A stretch of DNA of 64,000 nucleotides from Mrakia gelida (Eukaryota > Basidiomycota > Tremellomycetes > Cystofilobasidiales > Mrakiaceae), in NCBI GenBank assembly GCA_024345305.1, contig BRON01000014.1, positions 620,001 through 684,000 on the forward strand, read 5' to 3'. Shown here one piece after another: positions 11,344-22,189 of this stretch. Numbering within the stretch: the stretch's first letter is position 1; every line of letters begins with the position of its first letter. Made by a program: the position numbers and the translations under genes. A model generated the notes under the pieces. The model did not search any database. It worked only from the letters and a program-made list of their open reading frames with translations, and had not been told where the DNA came from.

Positions 11344-12566
11344 TTAGACGTGCTCCTGTCGGGCCTTCTGAATAACGTGAATCGAGGGAAGAAAGAGGGG
11401 CCTTGTTAGCGTTTGTCACGAGGGTGTGAAGGGATGTAAGAGTTACACTTACGACCTCGGCAGTTCGGTCGTCGATGGGACAGAGGTTGTTGATGTCCGT
11501 GTCGAGGCCTCTTTCCCTGTTGGTCCAAGGAAGGGTGGAGTGCTTCTTGGCGAGGAGGTAGATGGTGAGAGCGTAGAGAAGCCTGGTTGAGGGGAGATCA
11601 GGGTGAGAGCGAACGCGTTGAAGGTCAGCAACGGCTTTGTTTCGTCGAGTTTGATCGCACAGCGCAGAAAACGAAACGAAAGGGGACTCACGTCAAGACG
11701 AAGTCGATCCAGTTAACGGCCATGAGAGCCTGGATCAGTCCCTTGCAGCCAGAGACTTGTCGGAGCTGGAGATACAGAGAAGAAGGAGGAAGAAGAAGGG
11801 GTGAGACGAGGAAAACAAAACACGAACTCGTCGCCGTCCTCTCGCTCGCGGACTCACAGGACCAGTGGGGCAGTTGTAAGGAGCCTTGTACCGAGTAGCG
11901 GTGTAGGAGATGGCAGTTCCGAGGTAGTAGAGGCAGTGAAGGAGGGTGATGATGAGGACGTTCTTGGCCTTGTGAGCTTTGAAGAATCGTCCGGCGAGAG
12001 CGACGACTGAACAAAGGTGCGACGGACATCAGCTTTGCGAGATCAGGGGGCGAGAGAGGAGTGAGAAGGGAGATGATACTCACTGGATAGGAACCAGAGC
12101 ATCGCGAGGACTGGAGGAACGAGAAGACGAGTCGATCAGCGACTCGCGTTCGAAGCCGTTGGGCTCGTAATGGAAACAAGAAAGTCGACGAACCAGCAAC
12201 GACGATGAAGGCAGGATCGATTCGGTTGTAGCCACCGTAAACGTTGACGATCTTATGGATGTTGATGGCCGCGAGCACCCAAGAGCTGAAGGGAAGAGAG
12301 GAGGAGGGAGGCAGGTCAGTCCAACGAGAGCTCAGACGCGAGTCGGAAAGCAAGACGGAGCGAGAAGAACTCACGAGAACGCGAGGATCAAAGAGAGTCC
12401 ACCGAGCAAGGACTTAGCGGTGTGAAGGAAAGCAGCACTGTGGATGAAGGGAGGTGAAGCAAGGTCAGCTTGGGCTCGAGTGAACGGGAAAGAAACCAAA
12501 CCAGATCGAAAGCGGGAGTGGAGGTGCTCGAGGACGAAAGAGAGACGAAAGGACTCACGAAACCAT
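11344..12566 (-). CDS. MARVEL-type four-helix membrane protein
   Basis: The spliced frame runs MVSAAFLHTAKSLLGGLSL, WVLAAINIHKIVNVYGGYN, IDPAFIVVAGVLAMLWFLS, FKAHKAKNVLIITLLHCLYY, YKAPYNCPTGP, LIQALMAVNWIDFVLTLLYA and a hydrophilic tail ending KARQEHV. It has four hydrophobic segments, a conserved lumenal-type Cys in YNCPTGP and a second in SGCKGL, the pattern of small fungal MARVEL proteins of the plasma membrane or endosomes. Exon junctions are phase-consistent; one needs a GTTCGT donor at 12193. The start is uncertain. The ATG at 12566 sits near the end of an exon whose upstream part could encode more of helix 1 (a possible acceptor at about 12630), so a first exon may be missing. The role is unknown; family members shape membranes or sort cargo. 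Confidence 0.75.
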
Positions 12567-13776
12567 GGCTAGTCTGATGAAAGTGGAGTAGGTAAGAGGT
12601 AGAAGAGTGTATTGGGGGCGAGGAGGAAGAGCTAGCGATTTTCAAGCCTGTCGAAAGGATTTCAGCGAGGGAGGGGGCGCGTCATGCAGAAGCGAAAGGG
12701 GCGAAGGCGGCGAACCTTCGATAGGGAGTAGTGATCGCGATAAATGAAACCTCAAGATCTGCCAAGTATTCGATAGCATCTGCCGACCCGCTTCCGCTAC
12801 AGCCGCTGAGGACGAAAACTCAGGAGAAACCGAAGCGAAGGAAGAGACGCGTCGAGCTCGACCATCTTGCTTCGCTTCCCACGAAGGAAGCGAGCAGCTA
12901 GTCTAGCTCCGAGAGGGTCAACATGTTTCTCGATGGACAGATCCAATCTCCATAGCGAAAGCTGGAGGAGATGGCTTCGAGATTTGAAGAAAGGGCCGGG
13001 GGAGGAGGGAGGGGAGGGGGTCGATGAGCTAGGAAACGGAGCGGGCTTCCGCTGGACTAGTGTTCGCTGAGGAGGGAACGCGCTGAACTCCTCTGAAAGT
13101 GCGCGAAGGGCGGAAAGGGTAGATGTGAGGCTGCACGGCGAGACGACGGGGTGAGGGCGAAGCTCGAGTCTTCAGAGAGGTCGCGTCAGGGAGATCAGCG
13201 TTCGTGCGAGCTGAGCGCTTCCATATTCAGGCCAGCGCTCCTCACTCCGCAGGGGCGAAGCTGACGAGACCCTTCTCCGACTTGATGGAAACCTTCCGAT
13301 GCAGTTCTCCGCTAGCTTACTCCAAGAATTGCAAGGAGAGGAAGCGAAGGGAGGCGAGGGAGGAAGCTAGGGTCGTCGTGAGCTCCCCGAAGGACGAGGG
13401 TGGCGACCTCGAGAGGGAAGAACGATCGAAAGAAAGGTTCTAGCAAGAGGCAAGTACGAAAGAAGGGGTCAGTTCCAGAGTTGTGAGACAAACCAGAGCG
13501 TGGGTGGACGAGAAGAACGAGATCAGAGGCAGAGGGAGGGAGGGAAGGAAACGGCGAGCTCACCTTCCATCGAGCTTCTCCCTCCTCCTTCTCCTGCTTC
13601 GCTGCTGGCTGTTGAGCGACGGTCCTCTGAGTGTTGAGAGGTATGTATGATCTCAGAGAGGACGCTGAACAAGAAATAATAGGGAAAATCAACCGTGACG
13701 GAGAGAGAAGAAGAAGGGAAGTCGAGAGCTCGACTCTTGTGACTTCGAACGGTCAGCATCTCCTTCCTCCACGACG
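12567..13776. other. Intergenic region containing only a doubtful small spliced gene
   Basis: Upstream DNA of the MARVEL gene and of PEX10. Apart from the doubtful minus-strand exons listed separately I see no coding signal. A GACGCGTC palindrome lies near 12848. The stretch 12950-13030 is purine-rich. Confidence 0.4.
13242..13759 (-). CDS. Possible small spliced gene, unidentified
   Basis: Weakly supported. A middle exon (about 13672-13562) is bounded by a good acceptor (TTCTTGTTCAG) and a good donor (AAG/GTGAGC) and reads SLRSYIPLNTQRTVAQQPA then KQEKEEGEARWK. A consensus acceptor near 13442 continues as NLSFDRSS. A final candidate exon (about 13300-13242) reads ELHRKVSIKSEKGLVSF and ends PAE. 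A start ATG at 13759 would lie only about 17 bp from the PEX10 start codon on the other strand, which argues against it. The product would be a short basic protein, possibly mitochondrial. I do not recognise it, and chance open frames are common at this base composition. Confidence 0.25.
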
Positions 13777-15424
13777 ATGGATCTACCTCAAGACATCCCC
13801 ATCCCTGTTCCTTCCGAACCCATGCGCATACCCACCTTCTCGCCTGCAGGTCAACCTGAGATTCGTGAGTTTTTTCCTCGTCTGCCTCGGGTATCTTCGT
13901 TCCCGATGTCCTCTCGAGCTCACCTTCCTTCCCCCTTGTCTTCCCTCCCTTTCGTATCTACGTCCACTCGACTCGATACCATACAGTCCGAGCTCATCAA
14001 CGAGATCAAGCTCAGCTAGGCAGACTCACAGAGCTCACCAGGGACGTCTTGTGGTCTGCTTTTGGTGAGCTCGCGCCCGCCTCCCTTCCCTCATGCTTTC
14101 ATCTGCTGACAGACATCCCTCTCTCGTCCCTTCTTCCACCAGGATCGAGACAGGTCCTTCCAAAGGAAAACCTCATCAGCTTGGTCTCAGCCGTCGTATA
14201 CTTTGGCCTCACTTTTGGGTCGGGTCAGTTTGAGCTCTCCTCCTTCGAAGTCGCAAGCACGAGCTCACATCCGTCTCTTCCCTTTTCTCCCCATCATCTT
14301 CGCTCCCCTCGCTCACCTAGGGACTCAAACCATCGGCGAGGAGTACGTCGACATCCAGCCTCGCTTAGTCGTATTAGACCGGAATCCATCTCGTCGGGTG
14401 AGTGCGAGTTTCAGCTCTCTTCCTCTTGCTGTCGATGCTGACCTCGTCCCTTTCGTTCCTTCTCTCCCTCACAGCGTCGCCTCTTCACCCTCTTCCTCAC
14501 CATCCTCTCCCCACCACTCTTTCGACTTCTTCTCCGTCGCCTGAGGTCCCAAGTTTCTCGTCGGTCAGCGCACTCGGAAGAAGGCCAGGCTCCTCAGCCT
14601 CGGACGTTCAAGGAGAAGGTCCTCGACGTGATGGAGAAGCTCGAAAGCTGGGTCGACATCGCCAGCGAACTCAACCTCGCTTGGTTTTTCCTCAGAGGAG
14701 GCTTCTTCGATCTTGGCAAGAGGATCGCTGGTGTTGGATACGTGAGTAGTTTCGAGTTCGCGTCGTTCTCTCGTTCAAGGCTCAGCCCTGACGCGTCTCT
14801 CTTCCTGGCACAGGTCTCCTCCCTCCCACCACCCGAAACACCTTCTTCTGACCAACCCACCTACTCCATACTCGGACTGCTGCTCCTCTTCCCTCTCCTC
14901 AAACGACTGCCATCCCTCCCTTCGCTTCTCTCCTCCTCCGACACCAACTCCACGGCCCTCGCGACCGAAGTCGTTCCCTCTCGATTCTACCTCCCCAACG
15001 CGACCCTCCCTCTTCTTGATCCTTCCGAGGTCGACACGGCAGCCTCCTCCGCCCCTCCACTCGCCTACGTCGCCGAGAAGGTCGGCTCTTCGAAGGGAAA
15101 GGAGAGTGAGGAGGTCGACGAGGAGAAGGAGAGGCAGATCAAGGAAGCGAGGAAGTGTACGCTTTGCTTGGAGGCGTGGACGGACCCAACGGTGACCGAG
15201 TGCGGCCACGTCTTCTGCTGGAGCTGTATCGTGGGTTGGAGTGGAGAGAAGGTGAGTTCGCTCTTCTTGAAGTCGCTTGGAGAGGGAGAAAGAGCACCCG
15301 ACGCGTCCCGACGAGCACTGACTCGTCCTCTCCTTTCTTTTCTCGCGCGCACGAACAGGCTGAGTGTCCTCTGTGCAGACAAGGACTTAATCCCTCTAGA
15401 CTGCTGCCTCTTTATAACATGTAG
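13777..15424 (+). CDS. PEX10: Peroxisome biogenesis factor 10, RING E3 ligase
   Basis: Peroxisomal membrane RING ubiquitin ligase of the PEX2-PEX10-PEX12 complex, which modifies the import receptor PEX5 for recycling. The N-terminus reads AGQPEILRAHQRDQAQLGR then LTELTRDVLWSAF, the conserved Pex10 opening. Next come RQVLPKENLISLVSAVVYFG, GEEYVDIQPR and a long hydrophobic stretch with ELNLAWFFLRGGFFDLGKR and RIAGVGY (membrane region). The C-terminal C3HC4 RING is KCTLCLEAWTDPTVTECGH then VFCWSCIVGW, completed in the last exon by AECPLCRQGLNPSRLLPLYN. All eight zinc ligands are present. At least six introns have consensus sites, the last between GWSGEK and AECPLC. The ATG at 13777 gives a short Pro-rich leader of normal length. 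Near-complete and probably functional. Confidence 0.95.
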
Positions 15425-15904
15425 CGTGCAGTTTTCTTCCCACGCTCTGTCGTCGTGAAGGCGGATCGAAGTCGACCGGCGAGGGAGGGAGGGACGAACG
15501 AGCTCACCCGATTTCCCTTCTTACATCCATCATCTCCTTTTCCCTTCGCTCACCACCTACCCCCTTCCCTGTCTCCCTGATCACAGCTCAAAGACTCCTT
15601 GATCCACTCAAGTGAGTCCTGTCTTGCCCAAAGCAGTGGAACGAGCTCAAAGAGATGCAGAAACGAGGAAGGGCAGGCGGAAGGAGATAACCGAGACGGA
15701 AGACGTTGACCTTCATTTCTTGATCTCTCTGCAGCTTTTCCGGTTTTTGTTTTTCGCCCACATCTCTACGAGTTGTCCCTCCGTCTGATCAATTATCGTG
15801 AGCAGCTTTTTCTGCTCGTTGCAGTAGGGAAAGGGTCGACGCAGACGGGCATCGGGCCGTGTTGACCTCGCTCTCGTCCTTCTTCTCGCTTTCCAGACTC
15901 AGCC
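15425..15904. other. Intergenic, PEX10 to F-box gene 1
   Basis: Pyrimidine-rich DNA without a coding exon that I can support. It should hold the PEX10 3' end and the promoter of F-box gene 1. Confidence 0.5.
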
Positions 15905-17026
15905 ATGTCTTCCCTGGGTCCCTCAGCGTCTCACAACTCGCACGAGGTGAGTTCAGTCTCTACAATCTCTTCTTGAGCGCAATTCTGACTTTCTCCTCTT
16001 TCTCCTCGTCTCACAGCAGCTCATCCCCTTCACCCGACAATTCCCTTGGGAGCTGCTCCTCAACACCTTCGAGCTTTGCGACTCGTCAACTCTCGCCATC
16101 GCTGGGAGAGTCTCGCTTGATTGGCTCCTAGGCACGTCGTCAATAGTCTATCGAGATCGAGAGGTCGTCGTGAAGTCGGCGGAGGGGCTGGAACGATTAT
16201 TCTGCGGGAGAGACGACAAGGTGAGCTGAGCTCGGTCTTCCTCCCTTTCCCCCTTCCCCTCCCTCCCTCTGTCTTGGTCCTCCTTCGGTGATTTGGTGTA
16301 CCTTCCATAACAACTGCCGGCTGGCCTTGGAACTGTATCTAATCATTCTCCTAATCTTATCGTCGGCCCATCATCCAGCTCTCTTCCTCCCGACTCCGAG
16401 CTCCACTCTCCCTCTCTCAAACGCGTCGACTTCACCTCGACTTCACCACCATCCCTTGCATCCCCAAACTCCTCAACCTCTCTTACTCTCGCCTTCCTCA
16501 AAACAAAGACCTCCTACACCTCGAATCCCTCACCCTCTCCTACCAGTACATACACCGAGACCTCCTTCGCCCTCTCCACCGCGTCCTCCTCCCTCACCTC
16601 AACCCTCGACGCGTCGCGTACGACGTTTGGAACCGCCCTTTGGAGGATCAGGCCTGGTACAACGATGGCGCACCCCGCGCGCTCGTTGGATGGGATACGG
16701 AGGTGGTGGAGTTGAGGGGGTTGTTGATCGAAATGTGGGATGGCCGCCAATGGACGCTCGCGTGCCTTCCTCCTCCCTCGTCGATTCATCAACGACGGAC
16801 GATTCGGCTCCACCCCTTCACTCTCCTCAGCCCTCAACGACCGGACGTCCTTTCGTTCCTAGAGTACGTCCTCGCGTCCAAGGCTATCTTCGCATTGGAC
16901 GTCCTCCAGGCCGGATCGCTCGTTTTGGTCGTCGCGTCGAGGGAGGAGAGGGACGAGGCGGAGGAAGCGGTCGCGCAGGTTGATAAGGAGTGGAGGTCGT
17001 TGTTCTCGGTCGTATGGGAAGTCTAG
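15905..17026 (+). CDS. F-box-like protein 1
   Basis: Exon 1 is MSSLGPSASHNSHE. Exon 2 holds a degenerate F-box: IPFTRQFPWELLLNTFELCD, then SSTLAIAGRVSLDWLL. A large last exon encodes a leucine-rich, LRR-like body (RRLHLDFTTIPCIPKLLNLS; LLHLESLTLSYQYIHRDLL) and ends in a charged helix (SREERDEAEEAVAQVDKEW). F-box proteins usually link SKP1-cullin ubiquitin ligases to targets; here that role is inferred from the N-terminal motif alone. The C-terminal layout (SLVLVVAS plus a charged helix) matches F-box gene 2 at 31668-32816, so the two are probably paralogues. The TAG at 17024-17026 directly abuts a GTGCGT donor, and further introns follow downstream. Confidence 0.7.
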
Positions 17027-18805
17027 GTGCGTTCAGGTCTCTGCGATCTCTCCTTTGTTGGCTCCGGAAGGACTGACCTCGACGTTTTCTTTGTTCTGCT
17101 GTCGAACAGAGTCGACGCATCCAATCCTTCGTCTTCTAACTCGAAGGCTCTCTGTCATGAGGAATGATTCTCTGTGAACGTTTTCCGTACTTCGCCATCG
17201 TCGAGGAAGTAAAAAAGGTGAGTTCCTCTCTTCGAGACGGTCTCGTTTCTCGAGCCGGGCTGACCTCGACGCGTCTTTCCCTCGTTCGTCGCAGCTCTGG
17301 ACATGAACGCCCCTTCCATCCTCTCTCCTTACGAGCCGTCGAGATCTTTTCACACCTGATTCAGTAAACGAGGCACTCGGTGAGTCCCTTCGTCGCATAC
17401 GAGCTCCTTCGTTCGCGAAAGCTGACCTCGAACGCGTTTCTCTACGTTCCCCTCTTTTCCTTTCCTCGCTCTCTTTCCCCAGCTCAATCCCCCGTAGAGC
17501 CTCGGTATCGATCTGTACATACGCTAGCTCAACCTTCGATGGTAAGTTTGCTGCAGGTTCGTGAGCTTCTTTCGCGAGGAAACTGATCTCGACGCGTCCT
17601 CCCCCCTCGTCCCCTTCAGGTCTTCCCCTCGCCATCTTCGACAGCGAGAACCGAGTCGATTTTTTCGTCACCTCTCGGATGTCTTCTCGGACCTACCCTC
17701 GTCACATCGATAGAGCGATAAATCTGCCCGCCTGCAAGCGAATTTGATAAGTGTTCTCTTAATTGGAAGGAGGAAGAAGGAACTCGAGCAGGTCTCACCG
17801 GCCCTCCACGTCTTTTCGACCTTCTCGTTTCTGCTGTTCCCCTTCTCTTTTTCCTTTCTCCCCCACCCTCCGATGAGACGGCGTCTCGCTTCCAATGCGC
17901 CTTTTGTTGAACCACAGCAAGCCGAGAGCGAGCTCGAACTTCTATAGCTGCCAGCTTCGAAACGAACGAGAGACGAGTGACGTTCGCGTCGAGGGTTTCC
18001 TTGGGGGGGAGATGGGCCAGGCTCGAGAACCGACGACCTTCCAAGCGGGACGTCCCTCCTTGCCGCCGAACAAACAAACAACGGAGAAAATCAAGTCGAG
18101 CGAGGTGAGGGGGAGAACAGAAGGACGAAGAAGAATAAAAGCCCAGCGGCAGTCGACCTCGAAAACCACACAAACACCAGGCCTCTTTTTCCAAGGGTCG
18201 CTGACCATCCTCAACCACGACCTTCCACTCCATCTCGTGAGTACGATTTCGGAGATCCGAGAGTGCGAGGAGAATCGTAGAGAGTCGCCGCTTTCACGCG
18301 CTGACGTTGTTGTTCTTTTGGACGCTCTGTTGTTGCTCCCAAGATCGTGAGCTCGATTCCTTCCCTTGACTTCGGTGTCTTCCCCTCCGTGTTTGGTGGT
18401 ACCCCTACAAAGGGAACCTGCGCGTTGCTTGACAGCTTCGTTTTGCGGCAGTTGGTGTGTGGTTCGTAGATATCTCAAGTGGTCTGACTCGTTCTTCCTC
18501 TTCTTCCCTACCTCTCTTCCTTCCCTACCTCATCTCCTCCAGTTCAAAGGCCCACGCCCAAGTCTTGGGATCTCAAACGCCTCTTCGCCCTCCTGAAAGC
18601 TCAACTGAAACGCCCCTCGAACGAATCTTCTTCCCCTCCCTTCGCCCCTTCGACTTTTTCGAACCTCAACCACCACCCACCCCTCGACCTCAAGCGCTCC
18701 TCTCCCTTCTTTCTCTACTCATCCTCTTCTCTCCTACAGCAACCTCCTCTTCCCTGCCTACCACCCCCCTCCGACCTCCATCTCCCCCCATCCCACCTCT
18801 CGCCG
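17027..18805 (+). ncRNA. Spliced, mostly non-coding segment before WOR1-family gene A
   Basis: Four consensus introns can be placed on the plus strand: 17027-17109, 17218-17294, 17380-17482 and 17542-17619. Each has a GTGAGT/GTAAGT/GTGCGT donor, a CTGACCTCGA-like or CTGATCTCGA branch site and a CAG acceptor. The exons between carry only short ATG frames (7-22 codons); one longer frame without a clear start crosses three junctions. More donor-like sites occur near 18236 and 18350. A TATA-like AATAAAA lies near 18133. The segment could be a spliced 3' UTR of F-box gene 1, a long 5' leader of gene A, or a separate lncRNA. Confidence 0.55.
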
Positions 18806-21781
18806 ATGCCGAATCGAGCAAGAACGGTCGTGGCTCCTATCGCGCCCTTCGTAGGCCTGATCGAGACAACTCAAGATGCTTTGGTGAGTACTCCTTGCTT
18901 CTCGCTTGAGCTCTACACTCGTTCGCATACATTTCGAGGCTGACCTCTACTTCCATCTCCCTTCCCGTCTTTTCCTCGCTCTCGCCCTCGTTTGGTTCCC
19001 CTCTCGCTCTCTTCTCCTTCTCAAGCTCATCTTCGAGGCTGCCCGTAGAGCTGTGATCCCCAGGATTACTCGTCGTCTGCTTGAGTCTGAGAAGGTGTTG
19101 ATCAAGTCCGGAGCTGTGTTTGTGAGTAGGAAGGGAGATGTAGAGAAGGAAGAGGCTTCCTTGCGAGAGCCCGAGCTGACCGTCGATCCTTCCTTCTCAC
19201 CGATGAACAGGTCTTCGACGAACTAGAGAGTGGAATAAAAAGATGGACAGACGGTCTCGTATGGTCTCCTAGTAGGATCCTATCCAACTTCATCGTAAGT
19301 CCATCTCTTCTAGGAGCGAGAACTCCCTTTCGAACGACGAGAAGGGAGGGAAGGTCAGGCTCGCTCCATTAGGACATGACGGCCTTCCTTTGGAGACTTC
19401 CTTCCTCGACATGGAAGGTCTAGGTCGATCACAACAAGGGCTGACTCGACCTCTCTTCTGTATATTTCTTCAGATCTACCGAGAAGCCAACGAACGAACC
19501 GACCGACATCCTCCTCGACCTCGCTCAAAGAAGGGTCACCAAGCAGTCACTCCTCACGTCTCCCACCACCATCGCGCCTCCTCCTCTTCCTCGCACGTCA
19601 AGATCGTCTACCCCGACGAGATCGATGCTGATGGGTCTGACCTCGAGGACATCGTAGCTATCTCGGAGGAGGAGGTCGTAGGGAAAAAGGTCAGGATTCT
19701 TCGAGGGCCTCGACCCAGGAGGAAGACCAAGGCTCAGACCGAGGCGGCTGGAGGGATCGCGACTCAGGAGGATCGAGAGAGGGAGCTCGTGGGGAGCTTG
19801 ACTACTTCGAGCAAGTACAAGACTCAAGGGTTGATCAAGAAGGTGAGTCTTTTTCCTACTCGCCGTCCCTCCTTCTCCTTCCCCGTCCTCGCTTCCGGCG
19901 GCGAAAGAGTCGCGGAGGGGATGAGACCAAACAGCTCCTGACTCCCCACGTTCCTTCTTTCTCCTTCGTTTTCCCTCCTTCCCCTAGACGATCTCCGTAC
20001 ACATCAATGGAGTTGCCCAGCACTTGGTCTCGTACTACAACGTGAGTCTTCTGCGCTCGTTCGAGGCCTGGACTTTTGAGTTGGTTGGTTGGGGACGCGT
20101 CTGCCCGAAGTGCTTGCTTACCTTGCTTGCCCTGTTTGTTTTCGCTTCCTTTCTTCTCGCAGATGGAGGACGCTCTGTCGGGGAAACTGAGAACACCCTC
20201 GAGCTTTCCCGAGCTTGCTTCGCTTTCGATCCATCCTGATCTGGTAAGTCTCAGCCTCGGGAGCTTCACGCCACCCTTTGCTCCCTTTCCCTTTCCGTTT
20301 TTCGCCGCGTTCGCGATCTCATCCTGACTCCTCGTTCGTCGTTACCACTCTTATTTAGCTCGCGAACGATCAGTTTCGATACGCTCCCAAGACTGAGATT
20401 GACTCCGCTGGAACTCTTCGATACCTGTGAGCTCTTGGTCTCGCTCTCGTTTCGACTCGCTTCGTCTTCGCGTCGTTGTTTCGAGAACCTCTCGCCGACT
20501 CCTCTCCCGTTTGTCTTTCGATCTCTCAGTGGAGAATCCGACGAAGCGGCCGCTTCCACATCCCCTCCAGCCAGGAAACTCGCTCCTCCTTCTCCAGTCG
20601 TTCGAGAACGACGCGTCCTCTCCGCCGAGCCCGCTGCCCTCATCCCAACTCCAGCTCCCGTCGCAGATCTTCTCACCTCTCCCATCCCTCACAAACGTAA
20701 ACGTTCCACCACCATCTCCACTCTCGACGACGTCCCTCCTGTCGTCCTCGTCATCCAGGACGGTCGACCTCTCGCAGCGGAAACCCTCCGACTCAACCCT
20801 CCCGCCGACATCGTCCTCTCCTCCACTCTCCTCAAAGGAGCTTCTCACCAGCTCTATCCTACCCTCTCTCAGGACAATGGAGGCCCTTCGGTCTTCGTCA
20901 GCCGCCCGGAACCCAGGAGGACCGACTTCGATTCGGAGGAGGAGCACGACGCGTCCATCTCTGGAGCGTTGACTCCTTCAAGCCTTCAGAGGACGATGGC
21001 TTCGCTCGCGAGCTACGAGCTGAACGGGGAGCATCACGGGTGGAAAACTGGCGAAGGGCTGGAGAACGAGAGGCTGGATAAGAAGAGGAAGTGGACGGAA
21101 TCGAACCAAAGCTCGCCGGAATGGGACGTCAACGCGTACCAACATCAAGCTCCCTCGGACTCCCTCCTCACGGCTCAATACCCACCTCTTCGACCCTCCT
21201 ACGACGACTCAAGCACCGCTCTCGACAACTTCATCCACCCTTCCCACCTCACCCCCTCCTCGATTCGAACCAACCTCCCCAACCCCGACTTCCCCTACGC
21301 TCCCACTCCCAACCCCAACGAATCCCTCTCCCCCTCCTCCGCCTCCTCATCCTCCAACTCCTCCTCCCTCCCCTTCTCCCGTTTCAACCGACCCACCTTC
21401 CGAACCCACAGTCGTCAACCCTCCTACCAACCTCCCTCCCCTCCCAAACTCCCCGACCGTCCTCATCCTCAATCGTCCTCCTACTTCCCGTTCAACCACC
21501 AGCACCCCCAGTTGACCAAGTCGCTCTCCCTCCCTCCTCAGCAATACCAGCAACCCCGGCAGCAGCAGCAGCACCCCCGTCCATCTTCCTCCTCGAGAGC
21601 GACGCCTACGATCAACATCAACCAGTTTGGATCGTACATGTCCGGAGCTGAGTTGATGGGTCAAGCTGAGCTGATGAGGAGGAAGGAGGAGAACTTGAGG
21701 GAGGAGGCGATGATGGGAGATCTGCTGGTCGAGTCGAGTCCTAGCAACTACGGTGGTGGATGGCCTGGATTGGAGTCGTGA
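18806..21781 (+). CDS. Gti1/Pac2 (WOR1-family) transcription factor, copy A
   Basis: Fungal WOPR-domain DNA-binding regulator; relatives control switching, dimorphism and virulence programmes. Exon 1 ends FVGLIETTQDAL. WOPR part a follows: IFEAARRAVIPRITRRLLES, LIKSGAVF, then GIKRWTDGLVWSPSRILSNF and IYREANERTDR. After an acidic spacer, part b is YKTQGLIKKTISVHINGVAQ, HLVSYYN and MEDALSGKLRTPSSFPELAS. The long last exon (about 20528-21781, about 415 residues) is disordered and Ser/Pro-rich, with a basic KRKRS cluster, a segment SLQRTMASLASYELNG...GWKTGEGLEN shared with gene C, and a Gln-rich tract. Seven introns have consensus sites; two, after TQDAL and after SYYN, are absent from gene C. 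The start is set by similarity to B and C. Nuclear function is inferred. Confidence 0.9.
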
Positions 21782-22189
21782 CGCGAGGCGAGTCGTTCTT
21801 TCTCAAACATAGATGCGTTTCTCTCGCTTCATTCTCTTTCTCGCTCTCTTGTCGTTCGTACTCTTGTTATGTTTATCTGTCTCGCGGTCTCGCACTCGCT
21901 CTCTCTGTCTGTCTCGCTTATCTACGAACCTCTCATCTCTCTCTTCGCGTTTCGTTTCTCGCCTTGGACTCGTCTCGGATTCGTTTCTGTTTTGTACCCA
22001 CTCTCTATTTTCAATTTCTTTCACGACCTATACAGGAACCCTCCTCACTCGCTCTCCTCATCTCTGCAAGACGAAAAAAAACCTCCTCTTCTCGTCGCGA
22101 AGAAGCAAGCGGAGTGCGAACCTCTCCTCTCCACCTTCCCCCTCCTCCTGCTCTATGAATCCTCCTCCCCACCTTCCATCCCATCCAAG
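21782..22189. other. Intergenic, promoter of the complex I subunit gene
   Basis: C/T-rich DNA with repeated TCTC runs, typical of promoters and 5' UTRs of highly expressed fungal genes. No coding exon seen. Confidence 0.5.

Noticed and set aside
13777..15424. ATG26 and PEX10 as a linked peroxisome-turnover cluster
   Set aside because: Both touch peroxisome biology, but they are separated by several unrelated genes on mixed strands. Probably coincidence.
20351..20947. A 198-codon antisense frame in WOR1-family gene A
   Set aside because: A shadow of the Ser/Pro-rich coding exon on the other strand; acidic/Arg-rich with no domain.
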